This document shows, one piece after another, positions 19,090 to 30,173 of a DNA stretch of 64,000 nt (position 1 is its first letter; each line of letters opens with the position of its first letter). Under the pieces are notes generated by a model. The model saw only the letters and a program-made list of their open reading frames with translations, was not told the DNA's origin and did no database searches. The stretch lies in contig NZ_AXAY01000022.1 in NCBI RefSeq assembly GCF_000473045.1, forward strand, positions 1 through 64,000, in the 5' to 3' direction. The position numbers and the translations under genes were made by a program. This stretch comes from Bradyrhizobium sp. WSM3983 (GTDB lineage Bacteria > Pseudomonadota > Alphaproteobacteria > Rhizobiales > Xanthobacteraceae).

Positions 19090-19813
19090 GGCGCAGATAA
19101 ATCTCCTGGACGGATTTGTTGGCCTGGATCTCGGACACGGTGCCAGATGCCAGCACCTTGCCCTGGTCGAGCACGGTCAACCGATCGCAGATGTCGCGGA
19201 TGAAATCGAGGTCGTGCTCGACGATGACGAGCGAGCAATGTTTTTTGATCGGCTGCAGCAATTCGCCGGTGACGCGGCGCTCCTCCAGGCTCATGCCGCC
19301 GGTCGGCTCGTCGAGCAAAAGGAGCTTGGGTTTGCCCGCGAGCGCCATCGCGATCTCCAGCCATTGCTGCTGGCCATGCGACAGAGCGGCCGCCGCATCA
19401 AAGGCGCGCTCGGCAAGACGGAATTGCGTCAGCATGGTCATGACCTGATCATGCAGCAGCCCGCGCGTGCACGAAAAAACGAGGTCGAGCAGCGAGGACT
19501 GCGCCTGCAGCGCGAGCAGGATGTTGTCGTACAGCGTCAACGACGGCAGCACGCTCGTGATCTGGAATTTCAGGCTCATGCCGGCCCGAGCACGCTCGGT
19601 CGGCGTGAACGAGGTGATGTCGGCATTGACGAAGCTCACCTTGCCTTGCGTGGGCACCTCGGCGCCGGCGATGCACTTCATCAGCGTGCTCTTGCCGGAG
19701 CCGTTCGGGCCGATCAGACCGTGAAACTCGTTCTCGCCGACGGTCAGCGCGGCGCCGTCGAGCGCAGTGAGCTTGCCGAATATTTTTGAGATGCCCGCGG
19801 CCTCAAGGAGCAT
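19082..19813 (-). CDS. ABC transporter ATP-binding protein, LivG type
   Basis: This is the first ATPase of the importer: 243 residues from the start MLLEAAGISKIFG, which has an AGGAGA ribosome site and overlaps the end of the livM-like gene by 11 bp. Walker A GPNGSGKST, a signature region reading ALSHGQQQWLEI instead of LSGGQ, Walker B LLLLDEPTGG and switch His in VIVEHDLDF are visible. The LSHGQ variant is common in LivG/UrtD proteins. A longer in-frame start at 19873 lies inside livM and is unlikely. Confidence 0.9.
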   Translation of the reverse strand: MLLEAAGISKIFGKLTALDGAALTVGENEFHGLIGPNGSGKSTLMKCIAGAEVPTQGKVSFVNADITSFTPTERARAGMSLKFQITSVLPSLTLYDNILLALQAQSSLLDLVFSCTRGLLHDQVMTMLTQFRLAERAFDAAAALSHGQQQWLEIAMALAGKPKLLLLDEPTGGMSLEERRVTGELLQPIKKHCSLVIVEHDLDFIRDICDRLTVLDQGKVLASGTVSEIQANKSVQEIYLRRA

Positions 19814-20879
19814 TTTGCTTCTCCTTGCGTGTAGCACCGAAGCTGCCGACGCGCTCGCGTTCGCCGAGGACAAAACTGATCAGGCCGAGCGGCCGGAACA
19901 GGATCACGAGCAGCAGCAACAATCCCAAAATGATCGGCCAGATGTCGCGATAATTGTCCGACAGCCAGAAGCTGACGCCCTCGACGATGACGGCGCCGAT
20001 GACGGCGCCAATCAGCGTGCCGGAGCCGCCGAACAGCACGTAGAGCACGACCTGCGTCGAGACGACGACGCCGACCATGTTGGGCCACACAAAGCCCTCG
20101 TGGAAGGCATAGAGACTGCCGGCAAGGCCGGCGATGGCGCCGCCGATCGCAAAGATGATCGCCTTGAGGTGCTGCGCCTTGTAGCCGAAGAAGGCGATGC
20201 GCTGCTCGTTCTCACGCAAGCCTGCCAGCGCGAGGCCAAACTGCGAGCGCACCAGGAAGCGGCAGAGCAGGTAGACGACGACGAGGATGCCGAGCACGAG
20301 ATAGTAGAACGCCGGCCCCTCAGAGAATTCGTAGCCACCGAGCGTCATCGACGAGATCGAGGGAATGCCGTTCTGGCCGCCGAGATAATACCAGCCGCGC
20401 GCCAGCCGATCGGCGGCGTAGGAGCCGGTGAGCGTGCCGAGCGACACGAAGATCACGCTGGAGGGATGCCGGCCCAGCAGCAGGAAACCGCCGAGCAGGA
20501 GCGCGAATGTGAGGCCGATAATGGTGCCCGCAGGGAGCACCAGGAGGATGTTGGTGATGTCCAGATCGCGCGCGAGCAGCGCGACGCCGTAGCCGGCCGA
20601 GCCGAAGAACAGGGCCTGGCCAAAGCTCATGATGCCGGCATAGCCCCACACCAGATCGAACGACAGCGCAAACAACGCAAGGATGATCACGCGCGTTGCG
20701 AACACCGTGAGGTAATCCTGCAGCACCAGCGGCGCGAGAAGCGCGGCGATAAGCACCACGCCCTCAACGATCGGCAGGACTTTTCGCACCGACGATCGCT
20801 TGATCGGTGCGCTTTCCGTCACCGAAACGTCTGTCTCATCCCCGACGTCGGCGTGGACGGCCTGTTTAGCTGCACCCAT
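19803..20879 (-). CDS. ABC transporter permease, LivM type
   Basis: This 358-residue inner-membrane permease has about eight to nine hydrophobic segments. Family landmarks are LVWGYAGIMSFGQALFFGSAGYG and the cytoplasmic coupling segment FGLALAGLRENEQRIAFFGY. A charged N-terminal tail (residues 1-28) precedes the first helix. It follows the binding-protein gene after a 77-bp gap that carries a perfect 11-bp stem hairpin, and couples to the livG-like gene by overlap. Confidence 0.92.
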   Translation of the reverse strand: MGAAKQAVHADVGDETDVSVTESAPIKRSSVRKVLPIVEGVVLIAALLAPLVLQDYLTVFATRVIILALFALSFDLVWGYAGIMSFGQALFFGSAGYGVALLARDLDITNILLVLPAGTIIGLTFALLLGGFLLLGRHPSSVIFVSLGTLTGSYAADRLARGWYYLGGQNGIPSISSMTLGGYEFSEGPAFYYLVLGILVVVYLLCRFLVRSQFGLALAGLRENEQRIAFFGYKAQHLKAIIFAIGGAIAGLAGSLYAFHEGFVWPNMVGVVVSTQVVLYVLFGGSGTLIGAVIGAVIVEGVSFWLSDNYRDIWPIILGLLLLLVILFRPLGLISFVLGERERVGSFGATRKEKQNAP

Positions 20880-20922
20880 GGATTTCAGTATTCCGAGTTA
20901 AAGCACCTTGTGGCGGTGTCTG

Positions 20923-20947
20923 CACCTCTCCCCAACGGGGAGAGGTG
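20923..20947. promoter_or_regulatory. Intercistronic hairpin between binding protein and livM genes
   Basis: A perfect stem, cacctctcccc / ggggagaggtg with a 3-base loop, lies 9 bp downstream of the binding-protein stop codon on the minus strand. No T-run follows in the operon direction, so it is more likely an RNA-stabilising or processing stem than a full terminator. It could keep binding-protein mRNA in excess over the membrane components. Confidence 0.65.
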
Positions 20948-20956
20948 AAGAAAGTC

Positions 20957-22171
20957 TCAGCATTCCTTGGGGTCGACGAGACCGTCGCTGCGTCCGACGA
21001 TCTCGTAGTTCCCGGCCTTGGCGACCGCGGTGTACATCTTCATCTTGCAGTGCCGCTTGCCCGGCACCATCTCGGCCGGTCCACCCGGCCCTTCCGCGAT
21101 CTTGGCGTGGTCGAGCGCGGCGGCAACCGAGTCGCGGTCGATCTTGCCGGCTTCCTTGACGGCCGCTTCCCACAGCTTGAGGCCACGATAGGTGCCGGTC
21201 GCGGCACTGCCGGCAGCGAACAGGAAGTTGCCCGGAAAATCCTTCTCGTAGGCCGCCTGGATCTTGGCGTCGAACGGGTTCTCCTTGGTTAGCACCTTGA
21301 AATAGTCGAGACAGCTCGCGAGGCCCTCGATCTCGGCGGCCTGGTTGATGTTGAGCGTGTTCTCGTCATAGTAGACGCAGGCCAAGCGGCCGCCGTTCTT
21401 GAGGAAGCCGGCTTCATAGAGCTGCTTGAAGAACGGGCCGACACCCGGCGGGATGACGGTGTTGAAGACGACGTCGACCTTGTTGGAGATGATGCGGTTG
21501 ACGGTCGCGGAGAAATCGACCTGGTCGAGCGGGTAATACTCCTCGAACACGACCTCGCCGCCATTGGCTTCGATCACCTTGCGGGCATAGACGTTGAGCG
21601 TGTGCGGCCAGACATAATTGGCGCTCGGCAATGCGAATTTCTTGCCGCCGTTCTTGATCAGCCAGGGGATGAATTCGTCACACTGCTGCGCCGGCGTCGG
21701 CCCGGTGCAGAACAGATAGGGCGTGCACTCCTTGCCTTCGTAGAGCTGCGGATAGATGTAGAGCGTCTTGCCGCGCGCCACGATCGGGTCCTTGATCGCG
21801 TTGCGCATCGACGAGGTGATGCCACCGAGCACCATGTCGACCTTGTCGCGCTGGATCAGTTTTCGCACGTTGCCGACCGCGACGGATTCGTTCGATGCGG
21901 TGTCCTCGATGTAGAGCTCGAGCGGCCGGCCGAGCAGACCGCCCGAGGCGTTGATCTCCTTGATCACCATCTTGGCGACATTGGCGTCGGCATTGCCGGC
22001 GTAGGCGATCGGACCGGTGAGATCGGTGGCGATGCCGACCTTGATCGGGGCTTCGGCCGCGTTGGCCCAGGGCGCGGGGACCACCCAGCTGCCGACCCCG
22101 GTTGCGACCGCACCGGATGCGAACGCGAAATTGGACAGCAAGCGGCGGCGTGAGAGTTGGCGATCGAACAT
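20957..22171 (-). CDS. ABC transporter periplasmic substrate-binding protein (Leu/Ile/Val-binding fold), Tat-type signal
   Basis: This 404-residue type I periplasmic binding protein has an N-terminal signal SRRRLLSNFAFASGAVATG of twin-arginine character. The mature part starts with IKVGIATDLTGPIAYAG, the ligand-lobe opening of the LivJ/UrtA/FmdD group. The length and motifs (LYIEDTASNESVAVGNVRKL, PQLYEGKECTPYLFCTG) are closest in style to urea/short-amide binding proteins. The start MFDRQLSRRR is 4 bp after the livH-like stop. The ligand is an inference from the amidase in the operon. Confidence 0.88.
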   Translation of the reverse strand: MFDRQLSRRRLLSNFAFASGAVATGVGSWVVPAPWANAAEAPIKVGIATDLTGPIAYAGNADANVAKMVIKEINASGGLLGRPLELYIEDTASNESVAVGNVRKLIQRDKVDMVLGGITSSMRNAIKDPIVARGKTLYIYPQLYEGKECTPYLFCTGPTPAQQCDEFIPWLIKNGGKKFALPSANYVWPHTLNVYARKVIEANGGEVVFEEYYPLDQVDFSATVNRIISNKVDVVFNTVIPPGVGPFFKQLYEAGFLKNGGRLACVYYDENTLNINQAAEIEGLASCLDYFKVLTKENPFDAKIQAAYEKDFPGNFLFAAGSAATGTYRGLKLWEAAVKEAGKIDRDSVAAALDHAKIAEGPGGPAEMVPGKRHCKMKMYTAVAKAGNYEIVGRSDGLVDPKEC

Positions 22172-22175
22172 GTGA

Positions 22176-23033
22176 TTAAACCCCTTTTCCAGCGATGAGG
22201 CCCTGCGGCCGGAATTTGATGAAGGCAATGGCGAGAACGAAAACGAGGACATCGGCGACCACGGGCGCCATGACCCAGGGCAGCGCCGCGCTGAGCGTGC
22301 CGATCACACCGGCGCCGGCGACCGGGCCGATGAAGGAGCCGACACCGCCGACCATGACGGCGACAAAGCCCTGGATCAGGAAGCGGATGCCGAGATCGGC
22401 GTAGAGGCTGAACACCGGCACAATCAGTGCGCCGGCAAGGCCGGCGAGCGCCGACCCAAAGGCAAACGTGGCGCCGTACATCAGGGGCGTGGAGATGCCC
22501 GATGCGCGCGCCAGCGACGGATTCTCCAGCGTCGCGCGCATGCGTAGACCAAAGCTCGTGCGCGACAGCAGGAGATAGCAGCCCACCATCACCAGCAACG
22601 TGATGACAATGATGGTGAAGCGCCACGCCGAAATGTGCATGGAGCCGATATCGATCGAGCCGCCGATCGGCTCGGGCACCGTGAGATAGAAGCCGCCGAT
22701 CAGGCCGCGCACGGATTCGCGGATGATCAGGCCGAGCGCGTAGGTGCCAAGCATCGCCACGATCGGCGCGGCGTAGAAGCGGCGGATGATCAGCGCCTCC
22801 AGCACGAAGCCGAGCGCGCCGACCAGGAACGGCGCTGCGACCATGCCGGTCCAGATCGGCAGGCCCTTGGCGTAAGCGAGATAGGTGATGTAGGCCCCGA
22901 GCAGGACGAACTCGCCCTGCGCGAAGTTGAAGATGCCCATCATGCTCGCAATGATCCCGAGCCCCAGCACGATCAGGACGATGATCGCGCCAAAGCTCAG
23001 GATTTCGAACGCCGCGACGAACGCGTTAGTCAT
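22176..23033 (-). CDS. ABC transporter permease, LivH type
   Basis: This 285-residue permease has about eight membrane segments. The N-terminal LGLGIIASMMGIFNFAQGEFVLLGAY and the coupling motif FGLRMRATLENPSLARASGI are diagnostic of LivH/UrtB. It is the first membrane component after the amidase gene in the operon and is followed at 4 bp by the binding-protein gene. A strong hairpin (23048-23072) and a dispersed repeat lie in the 138-bp gap upstream. Confidence 0.92.
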   Translation of the reverse strand: MTNAFVAAFEILSFGAIIVLIVLGLGIIASMMGIFNFAQGEFVLLGAYITYLAYAKGLPIWTGMVAAPFLVGALGFVLEALIIRRFYAAPIVAMLGTYALGLIIRESVRGLIGGFYLTVPEPIGGSIDIGSMHISAWRFTIIVITLLVMVGCYLLLSRTSFGLRMRATLENPSLARASGISTPLMYGATFAFGSALAGLAGALIVPVFSLYADLGIRFLIQGFVAVMVGGVGSFIGPVAGAGVIGTLSAALPWVMAPVVADVLVFVLAIAFIKFRPQGLIAGKGV

Positions 23034-23047
23034 GCGGCAGAGCCCTT

Positions 23048-23072
23048 CCCGTTCCGATGGAATCGGAACGGG
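23048..23072. promoter_or_regulatory. Intercistronic hairpin between amidase and livH genes
   Basis: A perfect 11-bp stem, cccgttccgat / atcggaacggg with loop gga, extends imperfectly outward with gagccc/gggctc. It lies in the operon direction between amidase (ends 23172) and livH (starts 23033) and lacks a following T-run, suggesting mRNA segmentation rather than full termination. Confidence 0.65.
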
Positions 23073-23080
23073 GCTCTGGA

Positions 23081-23135
23081 TTCTCGTTTTGATGCGTTTT
23101 CTTGACGCGAACCGGTATCCACTTCGCTCGAAATC
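23081..23135. repeat. Dispersed repeat copy 2 (gcgttttcttgacgcgaacc)
   Basis: This is nearly identical over about 45 bp to 11977-12032 (gatgcg for gacgcg and aaatcgcc for aaaacgc are the main differences). It sits next to the hairpin at 23048. Both copies are downstream of one minus-strand gene and upstream of a membrane-protein gene. Confidence 0.8.
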
Positions 23136-23171
23136 GCCCTGCTGTTCCGTCCGCCTGCATCAATGCCTCGC

Positions 23172-24686
23172 TCACATCTTCTTCCAGTCGCCGATCTGCT
23201 CGAAAGCGTGCGCGGCGCGGTAGATGGTGGATTCCTCGAACATGCGGCCGACCAGCATCAGGCCGACCGGCAGGCCGTCGACCATGCCACAGGGCAGCGA
23301 CATCGCGGGATGATGGGTGATGTCGAACGGCGCGGTGTTGGAGATCATCTCCAGCGCGCGGGCGACGTAGTCTTCGCGGCTAGCCGTCGGCTCCGGCAGC
23401 TTGGTCGCCTTCATCGGCGTCGTCGGCAGCAAGAGCAGATCGTAATCCTTGAAAGCCTTGTCATAGGCTGCGGTCAGGCGCCGCGAGATATTGAGCGCCT
23501 TGCCGTAGTAGCGGGGACCAAAAGTGTTGTTGATATAGGTGCCCAGCATCAAAAACAGCTTTGTGGTCTCGGACAGCGAATCGGCCTGACGCCGCCAGCC
23601 GCGATGGAAGTCCATCAGCGTGGTCGAGTAGAGATCGGCGCGGCTAAGACCATAACCGTCGCCGTACATCATGGTCTGGGTCATGCCCTCGGTGCCGATC
23701 GGCGTCCAGATCGCGGGGCCGGCGAGGTGCATCGGGATCGAGACGATCTCGACGGTGGCGCCGAGATCCTTGAAACGCTTGGCGGCCTCGCGAACGCTTT
23801 CGTTGACGGCGGCCTCGGCATTCGCCTGCTCGAAGCCTTCCTTCAGCATGCCGATCTTCATGCCTTTCACGCCCTGGCCGAGCGCCTTGGTGTATTCTTC
23901 GATCTTCGGCGCCTTGATGCGGGGATCGTAGCCGTCATCGCCGGCGAGCACTTCGAGCAGCAGCGCGTTGTCGGCGACGGTCGCCGTCATCGGGCCGGTG
24001 TGATCGACGAAAATCTCGATCGGCATGATGCCGGTGTAGGGCACCAGGCCCCAGGTCGGCTTCATGCCGTAGGTGCCGCAGAACGAGGACGGCATGCGGA
24101 TCGAGCCGCCCTGGTCGCCGCCGATCGCCATGTCGACTTCACCCAGCGCAACGACGACACCGCTGCCCGAGGACGAGCCGCCGGCCGAATATCCCATCTT
24201 GTGGGGATTATGGACGGCTCCCACCGCGTTGGTGTGGCTGCCGCCGGACATGCAGAAGGATTCGCAATGCACCTTGCCGGCGATCTCGGCACCGGCATCG
24301 AGCATGCGGGTGACGATGGTGGCGTCGAAATCGGGGACGTAACCTTCGAGCGTTGTCGAACCGTTCATCATGGGCACGCCGGCGAGCATGATGTTGTCTT
24401 TCAGAGCGACGGTCTTGCCCTTGAGCTTGCCGCTGGGAGCGCCCTTCACGGTCGATTTGCGGTACCACGCGTTGCGCGGATTCTCCTCGGGTGAGGGGCG
24501 ATAGCCGGGCGTGCGCGGATATTTCACCTCCGGCACCTCGTCCGGCATCGCGCCGACGAGATTGTAGGCATCGATCGAGCCCTGCATCAGGCCACGGAAC
24601 GAGGCGACGTCGGCGTCGGTCAGCGCGAGGCCGCACTGCTCGGCGACGCTGCGGAGTTGGGCTGGTGTGGGAAGGACAACTGTCAC
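23172..24686 (-). CDS. Amidase (amidase signature family)
   Basis: This amide hydrolase uses the Ser-cisSer-Lys triad: Lys in TVALKDNIM, and the two serines in the signature GGSSSGSGVVVALG followed by GGDQGGSIRMP. The product from GTG 24686 is 504 residues, normal for the family; this start is supported by AGGAGA six bases upstream, while an ATG at 24770 is not. There is no signal peptide, so it acts in the cytoplasm. It is the second gene of an operon with an AmiC-like protein and a complete HAAT-type importer, implying hydrolysis of the imported amide to acid plus ammonia. The exact substrate is unknown. Confidence 0.92.
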   Translation of the reverse strand: MTVVLPTPAQLRSVAEQCGLALTDADVASFRGLMQGSIDAYNLVGAMPDEVPEVKYPRTPGYRPSPEENPRNAWYRKSTVKGAPSGKLKGKTVALKDNIMLAGVPMMNGSTTLEGYVPDFDATIVTRMLDAGAEIAGKVHCESFCMSGGSHTNAVGAVHNPHKMGYSAGGSSSGSGVVVALGEVDMAIGGDQGGSIRMPSSFCGTYGMKPTWGLVPYTGIMPIEIFVDHTGPMTATVADNALLLEVLAGDDGYDPRIKAPKIEEYTKALGQGVKGMKIGMLKEGFEQANAEAAVNESVREAAKRFKDLGATVEIVSIPMHLAGPAIWTPIGTEGMTQTMMYGDGYGLSRADLYSTTLMDFHRGWRRQADSLSETTKLFLMLGTYINNTFGPRYYGKALNISRRLTAAYDKAFKDYDLLLLPTTPMKATKLPEPTASREDYVARALEMISNTAPFDITHHPAMSLPCGMVDGLPVGLMLVGRMFEESTIYRAAHAFEQIGDWKKM

Positions 24687-24777
24687 GGCGCTCTCCTGAA
24701 GTTTCTTGGAACGAACGTTGGGCGCGGCCGCCCCGGCACGACGCACGCACCATCGGCCTCGCCGAAACATTCAAAAC

Positions 24778-24790
24778 GGAAATATTTTCC
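24778..24790. promoter_or_regulatory. AT-rich near-palindrome upstream of the amidase gene
   Basis: ggaaatattttcc is a near-perfect dyad in an unusually AT-rich stretch (24770-24812) in a GC-rich genome, about 90 bp before the amidase GTG and 50 bp past the AmiC-like stop. It resembles the TTGAAAATATT-type sequence in the MarR/AmiC divergent region at 26110-26131, suggesting a second operator or promoter for the downstream part of the operon. This is inference from composition and similarity. Confidence 0.4.
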
Positions 24791-24840
24791 TTTTCAAGTA
24801 TTATTTTACGTTTGCGCGTGTCCGGATTGTCGCTGGTGTC

Positions 24841-26100
24841 TCAGACCGGCTTGATCAGCTTGAAGTCGAGGCCATCGGCCTCGGCGAGATACATCTGCAT
24901 CCGGGCGTGACCGTTGCGAACGACGACTGGGCCCCGCGCGCCGCCGTAAACGATGTTGCGCCCCGCCGCGAGCATCGGCCCCATCGCCAACGAACCGGCC
25001 TTGTTCGCGACGGCTTCAAGGAAGCGCAGGCCCTCATAGCTGGACTGGCCGACCGAGCCGATCGGCGCGGCGTTCGGTCCGAACATCTGGCGATAACGGC
25101 TCTGGAAATCATCATTGGCGCGCGAACCGACACCGGGGAAATAGCCGGAGGCACAGAACATGTTCTCGCTGTTGTCGGCGCCGATGCCGAGCAGCACGGT
25201 CTCATCCATCGCACCGGCCAGCCGCAGCGTCGTCGCGGCGAGACCGCACTCGCCGAAGGCGCGGTTGAAGGTGATGCTGTCGGTGCCGATCAGAGAGATC
25301 AGGACGACGTCCGGTCTTGCCGCCCGTATGCGCTCCAGATGCGACTCGTGGTTGTCCTCGCCGAGAGGGACGAACTCCTCGCCGACGACGCGTCCGCCGG
25401 TTTCCTTGATGTAGCGCTTCACCGCGCGATGCGATTGCCACGGCCAGACATAGTCGCTGCCGATCAGGTACCAGCGCGCTGCTTTCTTGACGTCGGCCAG
25501 CCAGTGGATCGAAGGGCGGCTCTGCCAGCGCGGCGTTTCGCCGATCGCCATCACGCCCGGCGTCAGCTCGCCGCCCTCGTAGACGGGCGTGTAGATGTAG
25601 GGAATGCGATGACACGTGGTGACGTCGCGCAGGCCGACGCGGACCGCGCTGGTATGCAGCCCGACGATCAGGTCGACCTCATCGAAGGCAATGGCCTGCT
25701 CGGCGCGGTTCAAGATCTCGTCGAGCGGCCCGCCGGCGTCGTAAATCGACAGCTCGATCTCACGTCCAAGGATGCCGTCGCGCTTGTTGATTTCGGCGAC
25801 CGCGAGCTGCGCGCTGTTGGTCGCGCACGGACCCCAGACCCCAGGCGAGCCGGTGCAGCAGATGAAGCCTCCGATGCGAAGCTTGTTCGTGCCGCGACGT
25901 TTGAAGAAGGCATGGTCGCCCGGCGACAGCGCAGCATCAGCCGCCGATGACGACAGATTCCTGAGCAGCATCGACGGCGGCAATGCCGGGCCGCCGTGAG
26001 CCGGGAAGTTTACCGTCGCGCGCACGCCGACTCCTGTCTGGTCCCAGACCTGAAAGCACATTGAGCAGGCGGCCGCGGCTTCCGCCCTTTTGTTGGGCAA
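24841..26100 (-). CDS. AmiC/UrtA-like amide-binding protein, first gene of the amide operon
   Basis: This type I periplasmic-binding-fold protein (419 residues from the ATG at 26100) resembles AmiC/FmdD-type proteins: LRIGGFICCTGSPGVWGPCATNSAQLAVAEIN opens the fold, with IPYIYTPVYEGGELTPGVMAIGETP and WYLIGSDYVWPWQSHRAVKRYI inside. There is no convincing signal peptide before the fold; the first roughly 70 residues look non-homologous and a later start is possible. It could therefore be a cytoplasmic sensor like Pseudomonas AmiC rather than a second transport receptor. It is divergent from a MarR regulator. Confidence 0.75.
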   Translation of the reverse strand: MPNKRAEAAAACSMCFQVWDQTGVGVRATVNFPAHGGPALPPSMLLRNLSSSAADAALSPGDHAFFKRRGTNKLRIGGFICCTGSPGVWGPCATNSAQLAVAEINKRDGILGREIELSIYDAGGPLDEILNRAEQAIAFDEVDLIVGLHTSAVRVGLRDVTTCHRIPYIYTPVYEGGELTPGVMAIGETPRWQSRPSIHWLADVKKAARWYLIGSDYVWPWQSHRAVKRYIKETGGRVVGEEFVPLGEDNHESHLERIRAARPDVVLISLIGTDSITFNRAFGECGLAATTLRLAGAMDETVLLGIGADNSENMFCASGYFPGVGSRANDDFQSRYRQMFGPNAAPIGSVGQSSYEGLRFLEAVANKAGSLAMGPMLAAGRNIVYGGARGPVVVRNGHARMQMYLAEADGLDFKLIKPV

Positions 26101-26119
26101 TGATCCTATTTTGAAAATA

Positions 26120-26131
26120 TTGAATATTCAA
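26120..26131. promoter_or_regulatory. Palindrome TTGAATATTCAA in the divergent marR / amiC-like promoter
   Basis: A perfect 12-bp palindrome lies 20 bp upstream of the AmiC-like start and about 73 bp before the MarR start, in an AT-rich pocket of a GC-rich genome. MarR-family proteins typically bind such palindromes and control the divergent operon, so this is a plausible operator. No binding data can be inferred. Confidence 0.55.
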
Positions 26132-26204
26132 GAATTGAAGTGCATATAGAAGCAGCATTGATTGCAAGACATTCACTCATTTGGGTCAAGACGAAGTCTT
26201 AGCC

Positions 26205-26639
26205 GTGGCAAAATCGAACGCTCCAATCACCGAACACCTCGCTTATCTGCTCGCGCAAGCCAACCGGGAGATCAACCGGCAGCTGGAACTGCGGTTGAGC
26301 AAGGAGAGGGTTCCCGTCGAGCAATGGCGCATCCTGAAAGTGCTGTCGGACGGCGATGGCCATTCGATGGGCGAGCTTGCGGATGCCGTGCTGCTCAACC
26401 ACCCAACGCTGACCAAGATGATCGACCGCATGGTCTCCGACACGCTGGTCTATCGCGTGCAGGATCCCAACGACCGCCGCAAGGTGCTGATGTTCATCTC
26501 CGACCGCGGCAAGGTGCTGTGCAAGAAGCTCAACTCGCTCGCGGTCGACCAGGAAGAGCACATCCTGGAGAGCTACGGCGACAAATCGACGAGCGAGCTG
26601 AAGCGGCTGCTGGAGAGCTTGATCGACAGTTCGAATTGA
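26205..26639 (+). CDS. MarR family transcriptional regulator (divergent from the amide operon)
   Basis: This is a 144-residue winged-helix regulator. The DNA-binding core reads VEQWRILKVLSDGDGHSMGELADAVLLNHPTLTKMIDRMV, followed by the wing with DPNDRRKVLMFIS, the typical D-x-R-D-R-R MarR wing. Helices at both ends would form the dimer interface. GTG 26205 is chosen over TTG 26181; neither has a strong ribosome site. Its divergence from the AmiC-like/amidase/ABC operon, with a palindrome between, suggests it represses that operon until amide or a product binds. Confidence 0.88.
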   Translation: MAKSNAPITEHLAYLLAQANREINRQLELRLSKERVPVEQWRILKVLSDGDGHSMGELADAVLLNHPTLTKMIDRMVSDTLVYRVQDPNDRRKVLMFISDRGKVLCKKLNSLAVDQEEHILESYGDKSTSELKRLLESLIDSSN

Positions 26640-26910
26640 AATCGAGATCGAGAGTCGGGCCGCGTGCCAGGCACGATGCAAAGGCATTCGAGCACCGTCT
26701 CAAAGCGCTTCCACTCGATCGGCGACTGACGTAGACTGCCGTCCAGCCGCCATCGGGTCGTGCCGAAGGCCCGCCAGTTCATTAGCGGCAATTTGCCCAC
26801 GGCGGGCTCGCAATCCTTGCTCGATATATTTTTGAGCTGACGCTTTTTCATCGCGCCGTGTGGACAGCATACACTGCATTCATCACTCGCTTCCCGAGGG
26901 GAGAAGTCGC

Positions 26911-27246
26911 ATGCATTTCTGTATGACAGGACAGTACACGCCCAAATCGCTCAACAGCATCATGGAGAATCCCAAGACCAATCGCTACGAAGCGGCCAAG
27001 ACTCTGATCGAAGCCGCGGGAGGCAAATTGGTTTCGATGTACAGCACCGCTGCCGAAGGTCCTGGCGTGCTGGTCATCTTCGACGTGCCTGACCCCAGTG
27101 CAGCGCCGGCGATCTCCGGTACCGTGGTGGCATCCGGTGCCATCCACCATGTGAACCTCATGCGTCTATGGACGCAGGACGAAATTATGCAGGTTCGGCA
27201 AAAGGCAATCGAGCTGCGCGGCAAGTACGTGCCGCCCGGCGGCTAA
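26911..27246 (+). CDS. GYD domain-containing protein
   Basis: This 111-residue cytoplasmic protein of the GYD (alpha/beta ferredoxin-like) family starts MHFCMTGQYTPKSL at 26911, with a GGGGAGAAG ribosome site; an upstream ATG at 26860 lacks support. The GYD family is small, often beside regulators or metabolic operons, and has no fixed biochemical role. Conserved features here are the opening beta-strand, the G-G-K-L hairpin region and the VASGAIHHVNLMRLWT strand. It lies between the amide-cluster regulator and secA. Confidence 0.75.
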   Translation: MHFCMTGQYTPKSLNSIMENPKTNRYEAAKTLIEAAGGKLVSMYSTAAEGPGVLVIFDVPDPSAAPAISGTVVASGAIHHVNLMRLWTQDEIMQVRQKAIELRGKYVPPGG

Positions 27247-27278
27247 CGGCCGCGCATATACTCGAGCAGCAGCGGCGT

Positions 27279-27305
27279 GGGTGCTCCGGCCAAGCCGGGG
27301 CACCC
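27279..27305. terminator. Hairpin between the convergent GYD gene and secA
   Basis: The stem gggtgctccgg / ccggggcaccc with loop ccaag (one mismatch) lies between the convergent stop codons at 27246 and 27333. There is no long T-run on either strand, so termination would depend on stem strength or Rho. Confidence 0.45.
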
Positions 27306-27332
27306 CTGCGGGAAGGGCGTACCGGCCCTTGG

Positions 27333-30173
<2,841 letters not shown>

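Noticed and set aside
26573-26851. Minus-strand 92-codon frame beginning MKKRQLKNISSKD
   Set aside because: It overlaps the MarR gene end, lacks a ribosome site and has no recognisable family; possibly a fragment but not supportable.
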